From: Desulfobulbus sp.
GTDB lineage: Bacteria; Desulfobacterota; Desulfobulbia; Desulfobulbales; Desulfobulbaceae
Reading direction: 5' to 3'
Assembly (NCBI GenBank): GCA_003604995.1
Contig: QZJD01000069.1
Span: 20,302 to 84,301 of the forward strand
DNA length: 64,000 nucleotides
Shown here in pieces: positions 50,465 through 60,179 of the stretch. The number at the start of each line of letters is the position of its first letter. Positions within the stretch are counted from its first letter, which is position 1. The notes under the pieces were generated by a model, which worked only from the letters and a program-made list of their open reading frames with translations, did no database searches and was not told the DNA's origin. Position numbers and translations under genes: made by a program.

Positions 50465-51288
50465 GGCTCAGCCTCCGTTGCCGGAAATATTCCGGCGGCC
50501 CGGCCGCGTCGAAGCAGTTCCGTCACCGCCGCCCGGCCCTCCTCGCCGATCTCCAGAGAGAAATCATTCACATACAGGGAAATATGATCCCGCAGCACTG
50601 CACTGTTCATCTCCTGGGCATTCGTCCTTATATAGGCCATGCCCCCTTCCGGATTGCTCCTGGCCCAGAGGAGGCTTTCCCGGATCGCGCCCTCGATATC
50701 CGCGAGAACGCTCACGGGAAATTCTTTCCTTGCGGCAATACACCCCAGCGGAATCGGCAGCCCGGTTTCCTCTTCCCACCACCGGCCGAGATCTTGCAGG
50801 CAACAGAGCCCCTGCTCCTGGTAAGTGAAGCGGCTCTCATGGATGATCACCCCGCAATCCACCTCGCCCTTCACCACCGCCCCCATTATCCGGTCAAAGG
50901 GCAGCACGCGGAGTCGGCTAATCCCGGGCGCGTAAAGACGCAGGAGCATGGCCGCGGTGGTGTACGCTCCCGGAATGGCAATGGTGCAGGTCGCGATATC
51001 AGGCCGCCGGCCGGGTCCGGCCACCAGCAGGGGGCCGCAGCCCCGCCCCAGGGCCGCGCCGGCGGAGAGCAGAACATAGCGGTCCAGAACATGGCCCAGC
51101 GCGTGGAAAGAAAGCTTGCTCACGTCGAGCTTCCCTTCCATGGCCCAGAGGTTCAAGGTTTCCACGTCGGCATGGACCGGCGGCGCGAAGGAAATGCGAT
51201 CGCGGGAGATCAGGCCGTGGGCCAGGGCATAAAAAATAAAGGTGTCATTGGGACAGGGCGAATAGCCGATGGTCAGCGCCCTGTTCAT
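50449..51288 (-). CDS. mqnD: 1,4-dihydroxy-6-naphthoate synthase (futalosine pathway)
   Basis: LTIGYSPCPNDTFIFYALAHG; DCGVIIHESRFTYQEQGL. Confidence 0.9.
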   Translation of the reverse strand: MNRALTIGYSPCPNDTFIFYALAHGLISRDRISFAPPVHADVETLNLWAMEGKLDVSKLSFHALGHVLDRYVLLSAGAALGRGCGPLLVAGPGRRPDIATCTIAIPGAYTTAAMLLRLYAPGISRLRVLPFDRIMGAVVKGEVDCGVIIHESRFTYQEQGLCCLQDLGRWWEEETGLPIPLGCIAARKEFPVSVLADIEGAIRESLLWARSNPEGGMAYIRTNAQEMNSAVLRDHISLYVNDFSLEIGEEGRAAVTELLRRGRAAGIFPATEAEPWLRT

Positions 51289-51971
51289 TGCCGGGTCTCC
51301 TTTCGGGGCGTCTGCGCCAGCAGGCCAGCCAGGACCAAGGCGGCCGCTTCCCCGGCCCGGCGACAGGCCCCGCCCAACTGCCATCGGCTGGTATCCCGAT
51401 CCTCCACCAGATTGCTGATACAGCGCAGCTCAAGACACGGCAAAGCAAATTCCTTGCACACCCTGGCAACAGCCGCGCCCTCCATGTTTTCGCATAGTCC
51501 CTGATGGCGCCGGGCCAGCATCTCGCCCCGCCGGGCCGTGCCACTGGCGCAACTCACCGTGACAAAGACGCCGCGAAAATACGAAAAGCGCTCCGCGGCC
51601 AGGGCCTTTTCCGCCCGAGCCAGCAAATCGCCGTCCATCTCGAATACCCCGGGCGGCCGGAGCTTCTTACCGGCAACCGGCTCGATGCGATCACCGAGAC
51701 AGACTCCTAGGTCACCCAAAACTTCCCGCTCGGCCAGGCAGATATCCAGGAGTTCGGGAGTGTCCCCGCGGCGGGGCTGGATATAAGCGCCGGCCACGCC
51801 GATATTGACAACGCTGCTGATGGTGCCGGCATTACCGTGCAGCCAGGAAGATAACCGGACCGCCGTCTCCACCGGACCGATGCCGGTGACCAGGTTCACC
51901 ACGGATTCGTGCCGAAAGACGCTCAGCAAGGGTCCCATTTCCAGATCCGTGGCGGCGGTTACCAGCAACAT
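51285..51971 (-). CDS. mqnB: futalosine hydrolase
   Basis: MLLVTAATDLEMGPLL, VVNIGVAGAY, ENMEGAAVARVC; ATGA overlap with mqnD. Confidence 0.85.
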   Translation of the reverse strand: MLLVTAATDLEMGPLLSVFRHESVVNLVTGIGPVETAVRLSSWLHGNAGTISSVVNIGVAGAYIQPRRGDTPELLDICLAEREVLGDLGVCLGDRIEPVAGKKLRPPGVFEMDGDLLARAEKALAAERFSYFRGVFVTVSCASGTARRGEMLARRHQGLCENMEGAAVARVCKEFALPCLELRCISNLVEDRDTSRWQLGGACRRAGEAAALVLAGLLAQTPRKETRQ

Positions 51972-52228
51972 GTGATTCCTTTTCAGCTCAGGCTGCGGTA
52001 TAATAACTATTTTCAGGGGCGGATACCGACCGGAAAACGGCCGGCCCGTACCCAGTGTAAATGAGCCTGCCCCTGTTTGCAAGGTCTCTCCACAGGGTGG
52101 AATGTTCGCCCAAGCCAACAATGATGATTCCGCAAAAAGTCAAAACCATGTGCATCCGTCACTGTGATTTCAACGAGTTATACGGGCAGGCGGCGTCAGC
52201 CCGGTGCTTTTTTTCAGGACCGGCGGTA

Positions 52229-53359
52229 ATGGCTGCAAAGGCGCCTGTCGCCCCTCTGAAAAATGATTTTCAACTCTCGGCCTATGATTATCATCTGCCC
52301 GAGGAAAATATCGCCCAGCATCCCGTAGACCGCAGGGACCAGTCGCGCCTGCTGGTGCTTGACTGCCCGGCCGACACCATCGCTCATCGCCGGTTTGCCG
52401 ATATCACCGAACTCCTCATGCCCGGCGACCTGCTGGTGGCCAACAATACCAGGGTCTTCCCGGCCCGACTGTTCGGGGTCAAAGAAAGCGGGGGCAAGGT
52501 GGAAATCCTTCTCCTGCACTATCCGGAAGCCCGCGCAGCCTCCGGCAAAAGCGATTTCCAGAATACGGCCGAAGCCCTGGTCCTGCTGAAAAGCTCCAAG
52601 CGGCCCCGGCCCGGCAGCAGACTTCTTTTCGGCGAGGATTTGCAGGCCACGGTCCTGGAACTTTTTCCCGACGGCAAGGTCCGGCTGGCGCTGCACTTTT
52701 CCCTGCCGACGGGACAGCATCTGGCCGACCTGCTCGCCCGCCTCGGGCAGATGCCGCTGCCGCCTTACATCAAACGGCCGGCCGGCACCACCGGCGAAGA
52801 TTTCGAGCGCTACCAGACCCGTTTCGCCGTTCACACCGGCTCGGTGGCAGCGCCCACCGCCGGACTCCACTTCTCCGATGAGCTGCTGGCGACCATCCGG
52901 GAGCGGGGCGTCACCCAGGCCACCGTCACCCTGCACGTAGGCTACGGCACCTTCGCACCGGTACGCTGCGACAACATCCACGAACACCGGATCCACGCCG
53001 AATTCGCGGAGGTTCCGCTGGAAACCGCCGAGGCGGTGAATCGAACCAGGAGGGAGGGCGGCCGGATCTGGGCCGTGGGGACGACCACCACCAGAACCCT
53101 GGAATTCTGCGCGGACGAACAGGGACGGCTCAAACCCTTTCAGGGTGCCTGTGATCTTTTTATTGTCCCCGGCTACCGGTTCAGGGTGGTGGACAACCTC
53201 ATCACCAACTTTCACCTGCCGCAGTCATCCCTTCTCTTCCTTGTATCAGCCCTGGCCGGTCGAGAACGGATCCTGGCCGCGTACGCCAGGGCGGTCGAAA
53301 TGGGGTACCGCTTCTACAGCTACGGCGACGCCATGGCGATCCTGACCAGACCTCGCTGA
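52229..53359 (+). CDS. queA: S-adenosylmethionine:tRNA ribosyltransferase-isomerase
   Basis: YDYHLPEENIAQHPVDRRDQSRLLVLD, GSVAAPTAGLHFSDELL, THL-type NFHLPQSSLLFLVSA. Confidence 0.95.
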   Translation: MAAKAPVAPLKNDFQLSAYDYHLPEENIAQHPVDRRDQSRLLVLDCPADTIAHRRFADITELLMPGDLLVANNTRVFPARLFGVKESGGKVEILLLHYPEARAASGKSDFQNTAEALVLLKSSKRPRPGSRLLFGEDLQATVLELFPDGKVRLALHFSLPTGQHLADLLARLGQMPLPPYIKRPAGTTGEDFERYQTRFAVHTGSVAAPTAGLHFSDELLATIRERGVTQATVTLHVGYGTFAPVRCDNIHEHRIHAEFAEVPLETAEAVNRTRREGGRIWAVGTTTTRTLEFCADEQGRLKPFQGACDLFIVPGYRFRVVDNLITNFHLPQSSLLFLVSALAGRERILAAYARAVEMGYRFYSYGDAMAILTRPR

Positions 53360-53385
53360 TCTGGCTGGAGCTGCTGCGACATCCT

Positions 53386-53585
53386 AATCTTGATGAACCC
53401 GCAAAAACATAAAATTACGCCGCCGATGGCTAAGCACAAAAGTTCGATATACAGGTAAGCGAACGGAGTGAGACTCCGAGGCGTGGTGGTGTCTGCCATG
53501 CACAGGCGTACACAGGGTACGCCGAGCATTGGCCGAACCCGCCACAACGCGGTAGATCGGACTTTTTGCGACGCCATCAATCTTT
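53386..53585. repeat. possible degenerate MITE-like element C
   Basis: Imperfect terminal inverted repeat TTGATGAACCCGCAAAAA versus TTGATGGCGTCGCAAAAA (14/18), intergenic. Confidence 0.4.
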
Positions 53586-53683
53586 GACAGTTGAAAAAAC
53601 AGGTGTATACTATCCATTAATGCTCAACCGGGCTGTCATGCCGCCGAAAATCGGATGATGCCGGCAATTCAAGGAGGTTCGTC

Positions 53684-53992
53684 ATGGCAATTCAAAAGAA
53701 ATATCTGAAATCCAAACCGGTGTGCAAAGTGACCTTCCGCCTGCCGAAGGAGGCGGTGGGATCGGCCAGGAAAGTCTGCATCGTCGGAGACTTCAATGCC
53801 TGGAAAAAAAAGGCGACTCCGCTCAAAAGACTCAAAAGCGGTGAATGCAAGATCACCCTTGACCTTGCGTGCGGCAGGGAATACCAGTTCCGCTACCTGC
53901 TGGACAATACCACCTGGGAAAATGACTGGGATGCAGACAAATATGTGCCCTCAGCCTACCATGACGTGGAAAATTCGGTGGTGATCGTCTGA
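53684..53992 (+). CDS. isoamylase early-set (AMPK-GBD/CBM48-like) protein
   Basis: KVCIVGDFNAWKKKATPLKRLKSGECKITLDLACGREYQFRYLLDNTTWENDWDADKYVPS. Confidence 0.85.
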   Translation: MAIQKKYLKSKPVCKVTFRLPKEAVGSARKVCIVGDFNAWKKKATPLKRLKSGECKITLDLACGREYQFRYLLDNTTWENDWDADKYVPSAYHDVENSVVIV

Positions 53993-54000
53993 CCGGTTCC

Positions 54001-54062
54001 TCTGCCGAACAGCGCCGGGCCGTTCGGCAGAGGCGCAATAAAAAACCCGGCCGCAGCCGGGT
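54001..54062. terminator. tandem hairpins, probable bidirectional terminator
   Basis: CTGCCGAACAGCGCCGGGCCGTTCGGCAG and ACCCGGCCGCAGCCGGGT flanking AATAAAAA, between convergent genes. Confidence 0.65.
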
Positions 54063-54085
54063 CGTGAAGCAATAAAAACCTCCGG

Positions 54086-54367
54086 TCAGGCCGCTGCCGC
54101 CGGGCAGCTCTTGCAGCCTCCGCCGCCCGGGCAAGCCGGGGGTGCGGCACTGTCCTTCTTGGCGACGGAATCGCCCTTGCCGTTGGACAAGCCGCTGTAG
54201 CCGTCGGTATACCAGCCGCCGCCCTTGAGTTGAAAGGAACTCACCGACACCAGTTTCCGTACCTCGCCTTCACAGGCCGGACAATTTTTGAGCGGTTCAT
54301 CGCTCATCCGCTGCTGCACTTCAAAGACCTTGTCGCAGGACGGGCATTCATATTCATAGACCGGCAT
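54086..54367 (-). CDS. FmdB-family zinc ribbon protein
   Basis: MPVYEYECPSCDKVFEVQQRMSDEPLKNCPACEGEVRKLVS. Confidence 0.9.
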   Translation of the reverse strand: MPVYEYECPSCDKVFEVQQRMSDEPLKNCPACEGEVRKLVSVSSFQLKGGGWYTDGYSGLSNGKGDSVAKKDSAAPPACPGGGGCKSCPAAAA

Positions 54368-54935
54368 GACCCCACCTCATATAAAAAAATTAATAAATTA
54401 AAAAAGTTAAAGAAAAAACCGAAACGTCTTCAGTTTTTTTTCGAACCTACAATAATCCCGGCGGCCCCTGCTGTCAACCTCCGGTTGCCGAAGATACGCC
54501 CCCCTCTTCCATCGGCGCAAAAGATCCTGCCCCCCCCTCTCTCTTTACTTTTTTGCCATTAGCATTGATCCTTTTACCATGCAGCACTTCGCGCCAGCAG
54601 ATGTAATTCGAGTCCGGTGCCGGTTCCGATGCCATGGAACAGTCGTCCCGTCCAGTTGCCTCGCCAGCCATCCTCGCCGCAATGCCCCCCTTGCCCGATC
54701 CTCGCCCTAAATGACAACAATAATTGTTCTTTACTTCCCATTCCTGAAGACGTTATCGCTCTCCTCCTCTAATCCACCCTTCGGTGTTGTCATCGTAAGC
54801 GCTCTTCCTTCTCCAGATCTTTGCAACATGCCGAAAAAATACAGCGCATTGTAACGACCGCCTTTTTTGCCATCTTTTTTCAACCACCAGTAAATAAAAA
54901 AAAGAGAATAAAACAATTGCGTTTTTACAGTACAT

Positions 54936-54968
54936 TTACTATCATGTTTCAGTTTTTATTGATAGTAA
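54936..54968. promoter_or_regulatory. inverted repeat upstream of mucR-like gene
   Basis: TTACTATCA - 15 bp - TGATAGTAA, 33 bp before the ATG. Confidence 0.4.
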
Positions 54969-55000
54969 CCTTGCAATCAAAAACTAGGAGATGAGGAAAA

Positions 55001-55435
55001 ATGAGTAAATCTCTTGTTGAAATGACCGCGGAAATCGTCCAGGCGCAAATCAGCACCAAAGACATGTCCAAGGATGACATCAAGGCAGCGCTGCACGACA
55101 CCTTCCTGACCCTGAAGGGGCTGCAGGACGCTGAATTGTCGGGACACTCTCTGGACCAGGCCGAAAGCAAGCCCGCCATGGCCCCGGAAAAATCCATCCA
55201 GAAAAACCAGGTGGTCTGCCTTGAATGCGGTCAGGCCTTCAAGATGCTCTCTCCCAAGCATTTGAAAAGCCACGACTTGACTCCCAAGGAGTACCGCAAG
55301 AAATACGGCTTTTCCATGCGGCAGCCGCTGTGCGCCAAGTCTCTGTCGGAGCGGCGTTCCGCTTCCGGCAAGAGCAGAGGGCTTCCCGAGAATCTGAAAA
55401 AGGCCATTGCCGCCCGGACCAAAAAGAAAAAATAA
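55001..55435 (+). CDS. MucR/Ros-family zinc-finger transcriptional regulator
   Basis: VCLECGQAFKMLSPKHLKSHDLTPKEYRKKYGF. Confidence 0.9.
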   Translation: MSKSLVEMTAEIVQAQISTKDMSKDDIKAALHDTFLTLKGLQDAELSGHSLDQAESKPAMAPEKSIQKNQVVCLECGQAFKMLSPKHLKSHDLTPKEYRKKYGFSMRQPLCAKSLSERRSASGKSRGLPENLKKAIAARTKKKK

Positions 55436-55477
55436 GCCTTCGGTTCACGCCGCCCATCCGCGCAAAGCTTTTTTTCC

Positions 55478-56266
55478 ATGATCGGCATCTTTGATTCCGG
55501 TGTCGGCGGCATGACCGTGGCCCGGGCGATAGAACATCTCTGTCCGGACCTGCCGCTGGTCTACTTCGGCGACATCGCCCGCACGCCCTACGGCTCCAAA
55601 AGTCCGGATACCATCATCAGGTATTCCCGGTTCAACACTGATTTCCTGCTGGAGCAGGGCGCGAAACTCATCGTCGTTGCCTGCAACTCGGCTTCCAGCG
55701 CGGCCGCCGACGCCCTGCGCTTCCACTATTCAGTGCCGGTTCTGGACGTCATCACCCCGGCAACGATCAAAGCGGCGGAGCTCAGCGGTGCCGGCCGAAT
55801 CGGGATCATCGGCACCAGGGCCACTGTGAAGAGCGGCATCTATCCGCAGCGGATCCGGGAGATCAGGCCTGACGCCAAGGTGTTCAGCCAGGCCTGCCCG
55901 CTCCTGGTCCCCCTGGTTGAGGAAGGATGGTTGAACAAGCGGGAGACCAAAATGATCCTGCGCGGCTACCTGCATCCCCTGCGCCTTAAAAAAATCGATA
56001 CCCTGGTCCTCGGCTGCACCCATTATCCGCTGCTCAAGCAGCTGATCGGCCCCCGGATCGGCAATCAGGTCCGGCTCATCGACTCGTCGGTGGAGATGGC
56101 CCTGCATGTGCAGGCCTATCTGGATGCCCATCCCGAGCTGAAGGAACGGCTGCGCGGCAAGGGTGGTGCCAGCCGTTTTTATGTGTCGGACTGCACCGAG
56201 GCTGTCGAACAGATGGCCGCACGAATTTTCGGCCGCCCCTTGGAACTGCAAACCATAGCGACTTGA
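55478..56266 (+). CDS. murI: glutamate racemase
   Basis: IGIFDSGVGGMTVARAIE, VVACNSASSAA, LVLGCTHYPLL. Confidence 0.95.
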   Translation: MIGIFDSGVGGMTVARAIEHLCPDLPLVYFGDIARTPYGSKSPDTIIRYSRFNTDFLLEQGAKLIVVACNSASSAAADALRFHYSVPVLDVITPATIKAAELSGAGRIGIIGTRATVKSGIYPQRIREIRPDAKVFSQACPLLVPLVEEGWLNKRETKMILRGYLHPLRLKKIDTLVLGCTHYPLLKQLIGPRIGNQVRLIDSSVEMALHVQAYLDAHPELKERLRGKGGASRFYVSDCTEAVEQMAARIFGRPLELQTIAT

Positions 56267-56270
56267 GACC

Positions 56271-57014
56271 ATGTCCCCTCACTGCCTGCCAAAACGCGTT
56301 CTTTCCCTCTGGGTAATTCTCCTGGCCCTGCTCGTCCCCTGCCGACCGTTGCCGGCCCAGGAGTCCCCGGAGACCGAGACCGAGGCCCTGGCCAGAAGGC
56401 TACAGCACGTGTACGCCGGCCTGACCAGCCTGACCTTTGATTTTCAACAGGTCACCAGGACCGGCGGCCGGGAACGGAGCGGCCAGGGCAATGCCGTATT
56501 TTATAAGCCTTTGACAACGGCGGGAAAACCCGAGGCCGGCGAGCGATCGCGCAGCGTCATGCGCTGGAATTACACTGAACCCGATCGCCAGGTGATCATC
56601 AATGATGGTCGCACCCTGTCCATTTACACCGAAAAAGACCAGCAGCTGATCAGGACCCCGGCCAAGGAGCTCGAATCCGACATCACCTACGCCTTTTTTG
56701 CCGGGACCAGGAACCTGCTGGACGACTTCGAGGCTCAGGCGCCCGCGGAAGAGGTCCTCGCCTCCCGGGTCGGTGCGCCGAGAACCTTGCTGCTGGTGCC
56801 CCGCACCCCGCACAATCAGATCAAGTCGGTGCAGATCTGGCTTGATGAGCGCGACATCATCCAGCGCCTCCTGCTCACCGACCACTTTGACGCGGAAACA
56901 GAGCTGCTCTTTTCCCGGATCATGCTCAACAGCCTGCCGCCGGACGACCCCCGGCAAATAGAGGAGATCATCTCCTTTCAGCCGCCAGCGGGCACCGAAG
57001 TCATCACCCGGTAA
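56271..57014 (+). CDS. lolA: outer-membrane lipoprotein carrier protein
   Basis: Signal peptide; LTSLTFDFQQVTRTGGRERSGQGNAVF; MRWNYTEPDRQVIINDGRTLSIYTEKDQQLI. Confidence 0.85.
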   Translation: MSPHCLPKRVLSLWVILLALLVPCRPLPAQESPETETEALARRLQHVYAGLTSLTFDFQQVTRTGGRERSGQGNAVFYKPLTTAGKPEAGERSRSVMRWNYTEPDRQVIINDGRTLSIYTEKDQQLIRTPAKELESDITYAFFAGTRNLLDDFEAQAPAEEVLASRVGAPRTLLLVPRTPHNQIKSVQIWLDERDIIQRLLLTDHFDAETELLFSRIMLNSLPPDDPRQIEEIISFQPPAGTEVITR

Positions 57015-57016
57015 AC

Positions 57017-58822
57017 GTGCGGGTCATCCTCGCCTCCATGCCCTGGGCGATCTTTCATCGCCCCTCCATCCAGCTGGCCGCGCTCAAGGGATACCTGCAG
57101 GCCATGGACAAAAGTATCAGCGTTACCGCCAGCCATCCCTGCCTGGCGGCGGCCGGGGCCATCGGCACCGAAGCCTACCGCCTGCTCTCCGAGCACTGCT
57201 GGGCCGGGGAGGCCCTGTACAGCAGCCTGCTTTTTCCGGAGCAGCGCGAAAGGGCCATGCGGGTCTTTCGCCGTGATCTCGGCCCCGGCACGCTCCGCCG
57301 CCTGCCGGACTTTGACCGGCTCGCCGGACAGCTCGACGAGCAGCTGGACGTTTGGCTAGCCGGCCTCTCCACGGTTGATTATGATCTGGTCGGCTTTTCC
57401 GTCTGCTTCAGCCAATTGCCGGCGACCCTGCTGGCCGCGCATCGCCTGAAGCAGCGCCGCCCGGATCTTCCGGTCGTTCTGGGCGGTTCGACCTGCGCGC
57501 CGGCCATCGCTTCCTCGCTGCTGGCCGTCTTTCCCCAAATCGACTTCATCATCACCGGCGAGGGCGAAATCCCCCTGCTGTCGCTCTGCCGATTTCTGGC
57601 CGGCAAGGATCCGGAGCCCGACGCCCGGGTTCTGACCCGTTCCCGCCCTGCCCGCGAAACCGCGGATCAGCCCTGTTCTGCTACGGTTGCCGGCCAGATC
57701 AAAGACCTCGACAGCCTGCCCATCCCGCCCTACGAAGATTATTTTACGGAACTGCGCCAATCAGGGCTGAACTTTATCCCGGAGCTCCCGCTGGAATTTT
57801 CACGGGGCTGCTGGTGGAACCGCTGCGCCTTCTGCAACCTGAACCTGCAATGGCAGGGGTTCCGGCGCAAAAGCAGCGAGCGGATGCTCAAGGAAGTGGC
57901 GGAACTGCGCAGGAACTACCGCTGCCTCGATTTCTGCTTCACCGACAACTCCCTGCCGGTCGCCGAGGCGCAGCGTTTTTTTGCCGAAACGGCAAAGCAG
58001 GATGCGGACCTCTCCTTTTTCGGCGAAATACGCATCCTGAAAAATCCCGAGGCCTACGCCCGTTACCGGCAAGGGGGACTGCGCTCCGTCCAGATCGGCA
58101 TCGAGGCCCTTGCCGACTCCCTGCTGACAAAGATAAACAAAGGGACCTCGGTCATGGACAATGTGGCGGCCATGAAGTACTGCCAGGCCGCCGGCATCCG
58201 CCTGGACGGCAATTTGATCGTTGAATTTCCTTCCAGCACGAGCGAGGAGGTCGCGGAAACCCTGCGCGTCCTCGATTTTGTCCTGCCCTTCCGTCCTCTT
58301 GCCGCCGCCTCTTTCTTTCTCGGGCACGGCAGCCCGGTCTGGCAACGGCCGGCGGACTTCGGGCTCACTGGACGCGGCCAGCATCCCTGGAACCGCGACC
58401 TGTACCCCCGGGAGGTCCTCGCCCGGCTCTCCATGCTCATCGACACGGGTAAAGGCGGGCGCGGACGCCAACGAGACCTCTGGCAACCGGTCAGAAAAAA
58501 AATGAGGGAATGGTCAGCGTTCCACCGGCAGCGGTCCGAGCAGGGACCGGCCCTCAGCTACCGCGACGGCGGCGACTTCCTGATCATTCGCCAGGAGCGG
58601 CCGGGCCAGCCGGTCCTTCACCACCGCCTGCACGGCCTTTCCCGGGAACTGTACCTCGCCTGCGCCACCCCGGCGACGAAAAAAGACTTGCTCAAAAAAG
58701 GCAAGTCGATTACCGGTCAGCAGCTTGACGCCTTTCTGGGCGATCTGGAACAAAAACAGCTCCTGTTCCGTCACGGCGACCTTTCCCTGGCCCTGGCGGT
58801 CCGGGTGCCAAAGCGGCCCTGA
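57017..58822 (+). CDS. B12-binding radical SAM protein, RiPP-maturase (rSAM_ocin)-like
   Basis: Cobalamin-binding N-domain (VVLGGSTCAPAIA..FIITGEGE), SRGCWWNRCAFCNLNLQWQGFRRKS, FTDNSLP.., IQIGIEAL-like core, helical C-terminal domain. Confidence 0.8.
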   Translation: MRVILASMPWAIFHRPSIQLAALKGYLQAMDKSISVTASHPCLAAAGAIGTEAYRLLSEHCWAGEALYSSLLFPEQRERAMRVFRRDLGPGTLRRLPDFDRLAGQLDEQLDVWLAGLSTVDYDLVGFSVCFSQLPATLLAAHRLKQRRPDLPVVLGGSTCAPAIASSLLAVFPQIDFIITGEGEIPLLSLCRFLAGKDPEPDARVLTRSRPARETADQPCSATVAGQIKDLDSLPIPPYEDYFTELRQSGLNFIPELPLEFSRGCWWNRCAFCNLNLQWQGFRRKSSERMLKEVAELRRNYRCLDFCFTDNSLPVAEAQRFFAETAKQDADLSFFGEIRILKNPEAYARYRQGGLRSVQIGIEALADSLLTKINKGTSVMDNVAAMKYCQAAGIRLDGNLIVEFPSSTSEEVAETLRVLDFVLPFRPLAAASFFLGHGSPVWQRPADFGLTGRGQHPWNRDLYPREVLARLSMLIDTGKGGRGRQRDLWQPVRKKMREWSAFHRQRSEQGPALSYRDGGDFLIIRQERPGQPVLHHRLHGLSRELYLACATPATKKDLLKKGKSITGQQLDAFLGDLEQKQLLFRHGDLSLALAVRVPKRP

Positions 58823-58870
58823 CACCTGCCCGCCGGCCGGGCAAAACCCTTCGTACCAACTGGAAGAATC

Positions 58871-60037
58871 ATGAGCGAAGAACGATTCGAAGACCTGTTC
58901 GGCGACAAAAAGATCAAAACCCCGAAATTGAAGCCAGGCGACCGGATCGAGGCGATGGTGGCCGGGATCAGCGGCGAAAGCGTCTTTCTCGACATCGGCG
59001 GCAAAAGCGAGGGCGTCATGGCCGCCTCGGAGCTACTGGACGAGAACGGCGAGGTCCGGGTCAAGACCGGCGATACCCTCAGCGTTTTTTTCCTGGCCGA
59101 CCGCCGGGGCGAGCTCCTCTTCACCACCCGTCTGGGCTCCGGCCACACCACGGTCCGCGAACTGGAGGACGCCTTTAATTCGGGCATTCCGGTCCAGGGC
59201 CGGGTCAGCGGCGAGATCAAGGGCGGCTTCGAGGTACAGGTGGCCGGCCAGCGGGGCTTTTGTCCCTATTCACAGATGGATCTCCGGCGCATCGAAGACC
59301 CGGCCGCCTACCTGGACCAGGTCTTCTCCTTCCGGATCATGGAATACGGAAACCAGGGCCGCAACCTCATCCTCTCGGCCAGGGCAGTGCTGGAGGAGGA
59401 ACGGGCCGAACGGCGGGAGAACCTGATCCAAACCCTGAAGGAGGGCGACCGGGTGCGGGGCACCGTCACCTCGCTGCGTGATTTCGGGGCCTTTGTCGAT
59501 ATCGGCGGGGTGGACGGGCTGATCCCGATCTCCGAGCTGGCCTGGGGCCAGGTGGGCCGGGTCGAGGATGTCCTGAGCCGCGGCCAGGAAGTGGAGGTGG
59601 TGGTCAGAAAGCTGGACTGGGACCATGACCGGATCAGCCTCAGCCTGAAGGAAACCCTGGAAAACCCGTGGCAGCGGGTTCTGGAAAAATACCCGGTCGG
59701 CTCCATCCACCGGGGCCATGTCTCCCGGCTTGCCCAGTTCGGCGCCTTTCTCACCCTGGAACCCGGGGTCGACGGCCTGCTCCACATCTCCAAACTGGGG
59801 GCCGGCCGCAAAATTCATCACCCAAGGGAGGCAGTAGAGGTCGGCCAGGAACTCACCGTCCGGGTGGAATCCATCGACCAGGAAAAGCAGCGCATCTCCC
59901 TCCAGCCGGAAGACTATGCGGAGAGTGCGGAAACCGACGCCAAGACCAAGGAAAAACCCTTTGTGCCGTCAGCGCCCCGATCGCTGGGTACCCTGGGCGA
60001 CGTGCTGGCGGCGTCCATGCAGAAGAAAAAACGGTGA
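58871..60037 (+). CDS. S1 RNA-binding domain protein (ribosomal protein S1-like)
   Basis: Multiple S1 repeats: VRGTVTSLRDFGAFVDIGGVDGLIPISELAWG; RGHVSRLAQFGAFLTLEPGVDGLLHISKL. Confidence 0.9.
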   Translation: MSEERFEDLFGDKKIKTPKLKPGDRIEAMVAGISGESVFLDIGGKSEGVMAASELLDENGEVRVKTGDTLSVFFLADRRGELLFTTRLGSGHTTVRELEDAFNSGIPVQGRVSGEIKGGFEVQVAGQRGFCPYSQMDLRRIEDPAAYLDQVFSFRIMEYGNQGRNLILSARAVLEEERAERRENLIQTLKEGDRVRGTVTSLRDFGAFVDIGGVDGLIPISELAWGQVGRVEDVLSRGQEVEVVVRKLDWDHDRISLSLKETLENPWQRVLEKYPVGSIHRGHVSRLAQFGAFLTLEPGVDGLLHISKLGAGRKIHHPREAVEVGQELTVRVESIDQEKQRISLQPEDYAESAETDAKTKEKPFVPSAPRSLGTLGDVLAASMQKKKR

Positions 60038-60179
60038 TACCAGTTGCTCAAGGGATGGCGCATAATCACCCCATCGAGCCACAACCCTGTTCAGCAGATT
60101 CGATTACATCTGCATGGTTACGGATAACCTGAGATTCGGGAATTGAGTTGTTTTGACAAATTGCTCTTGGGTCGGGCCG

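Noticed and set aside
54474-54671. 65-aa minus-strand ORF
   Set aside because: No RBS or family similarity recognised; intergenic low-complexity region.
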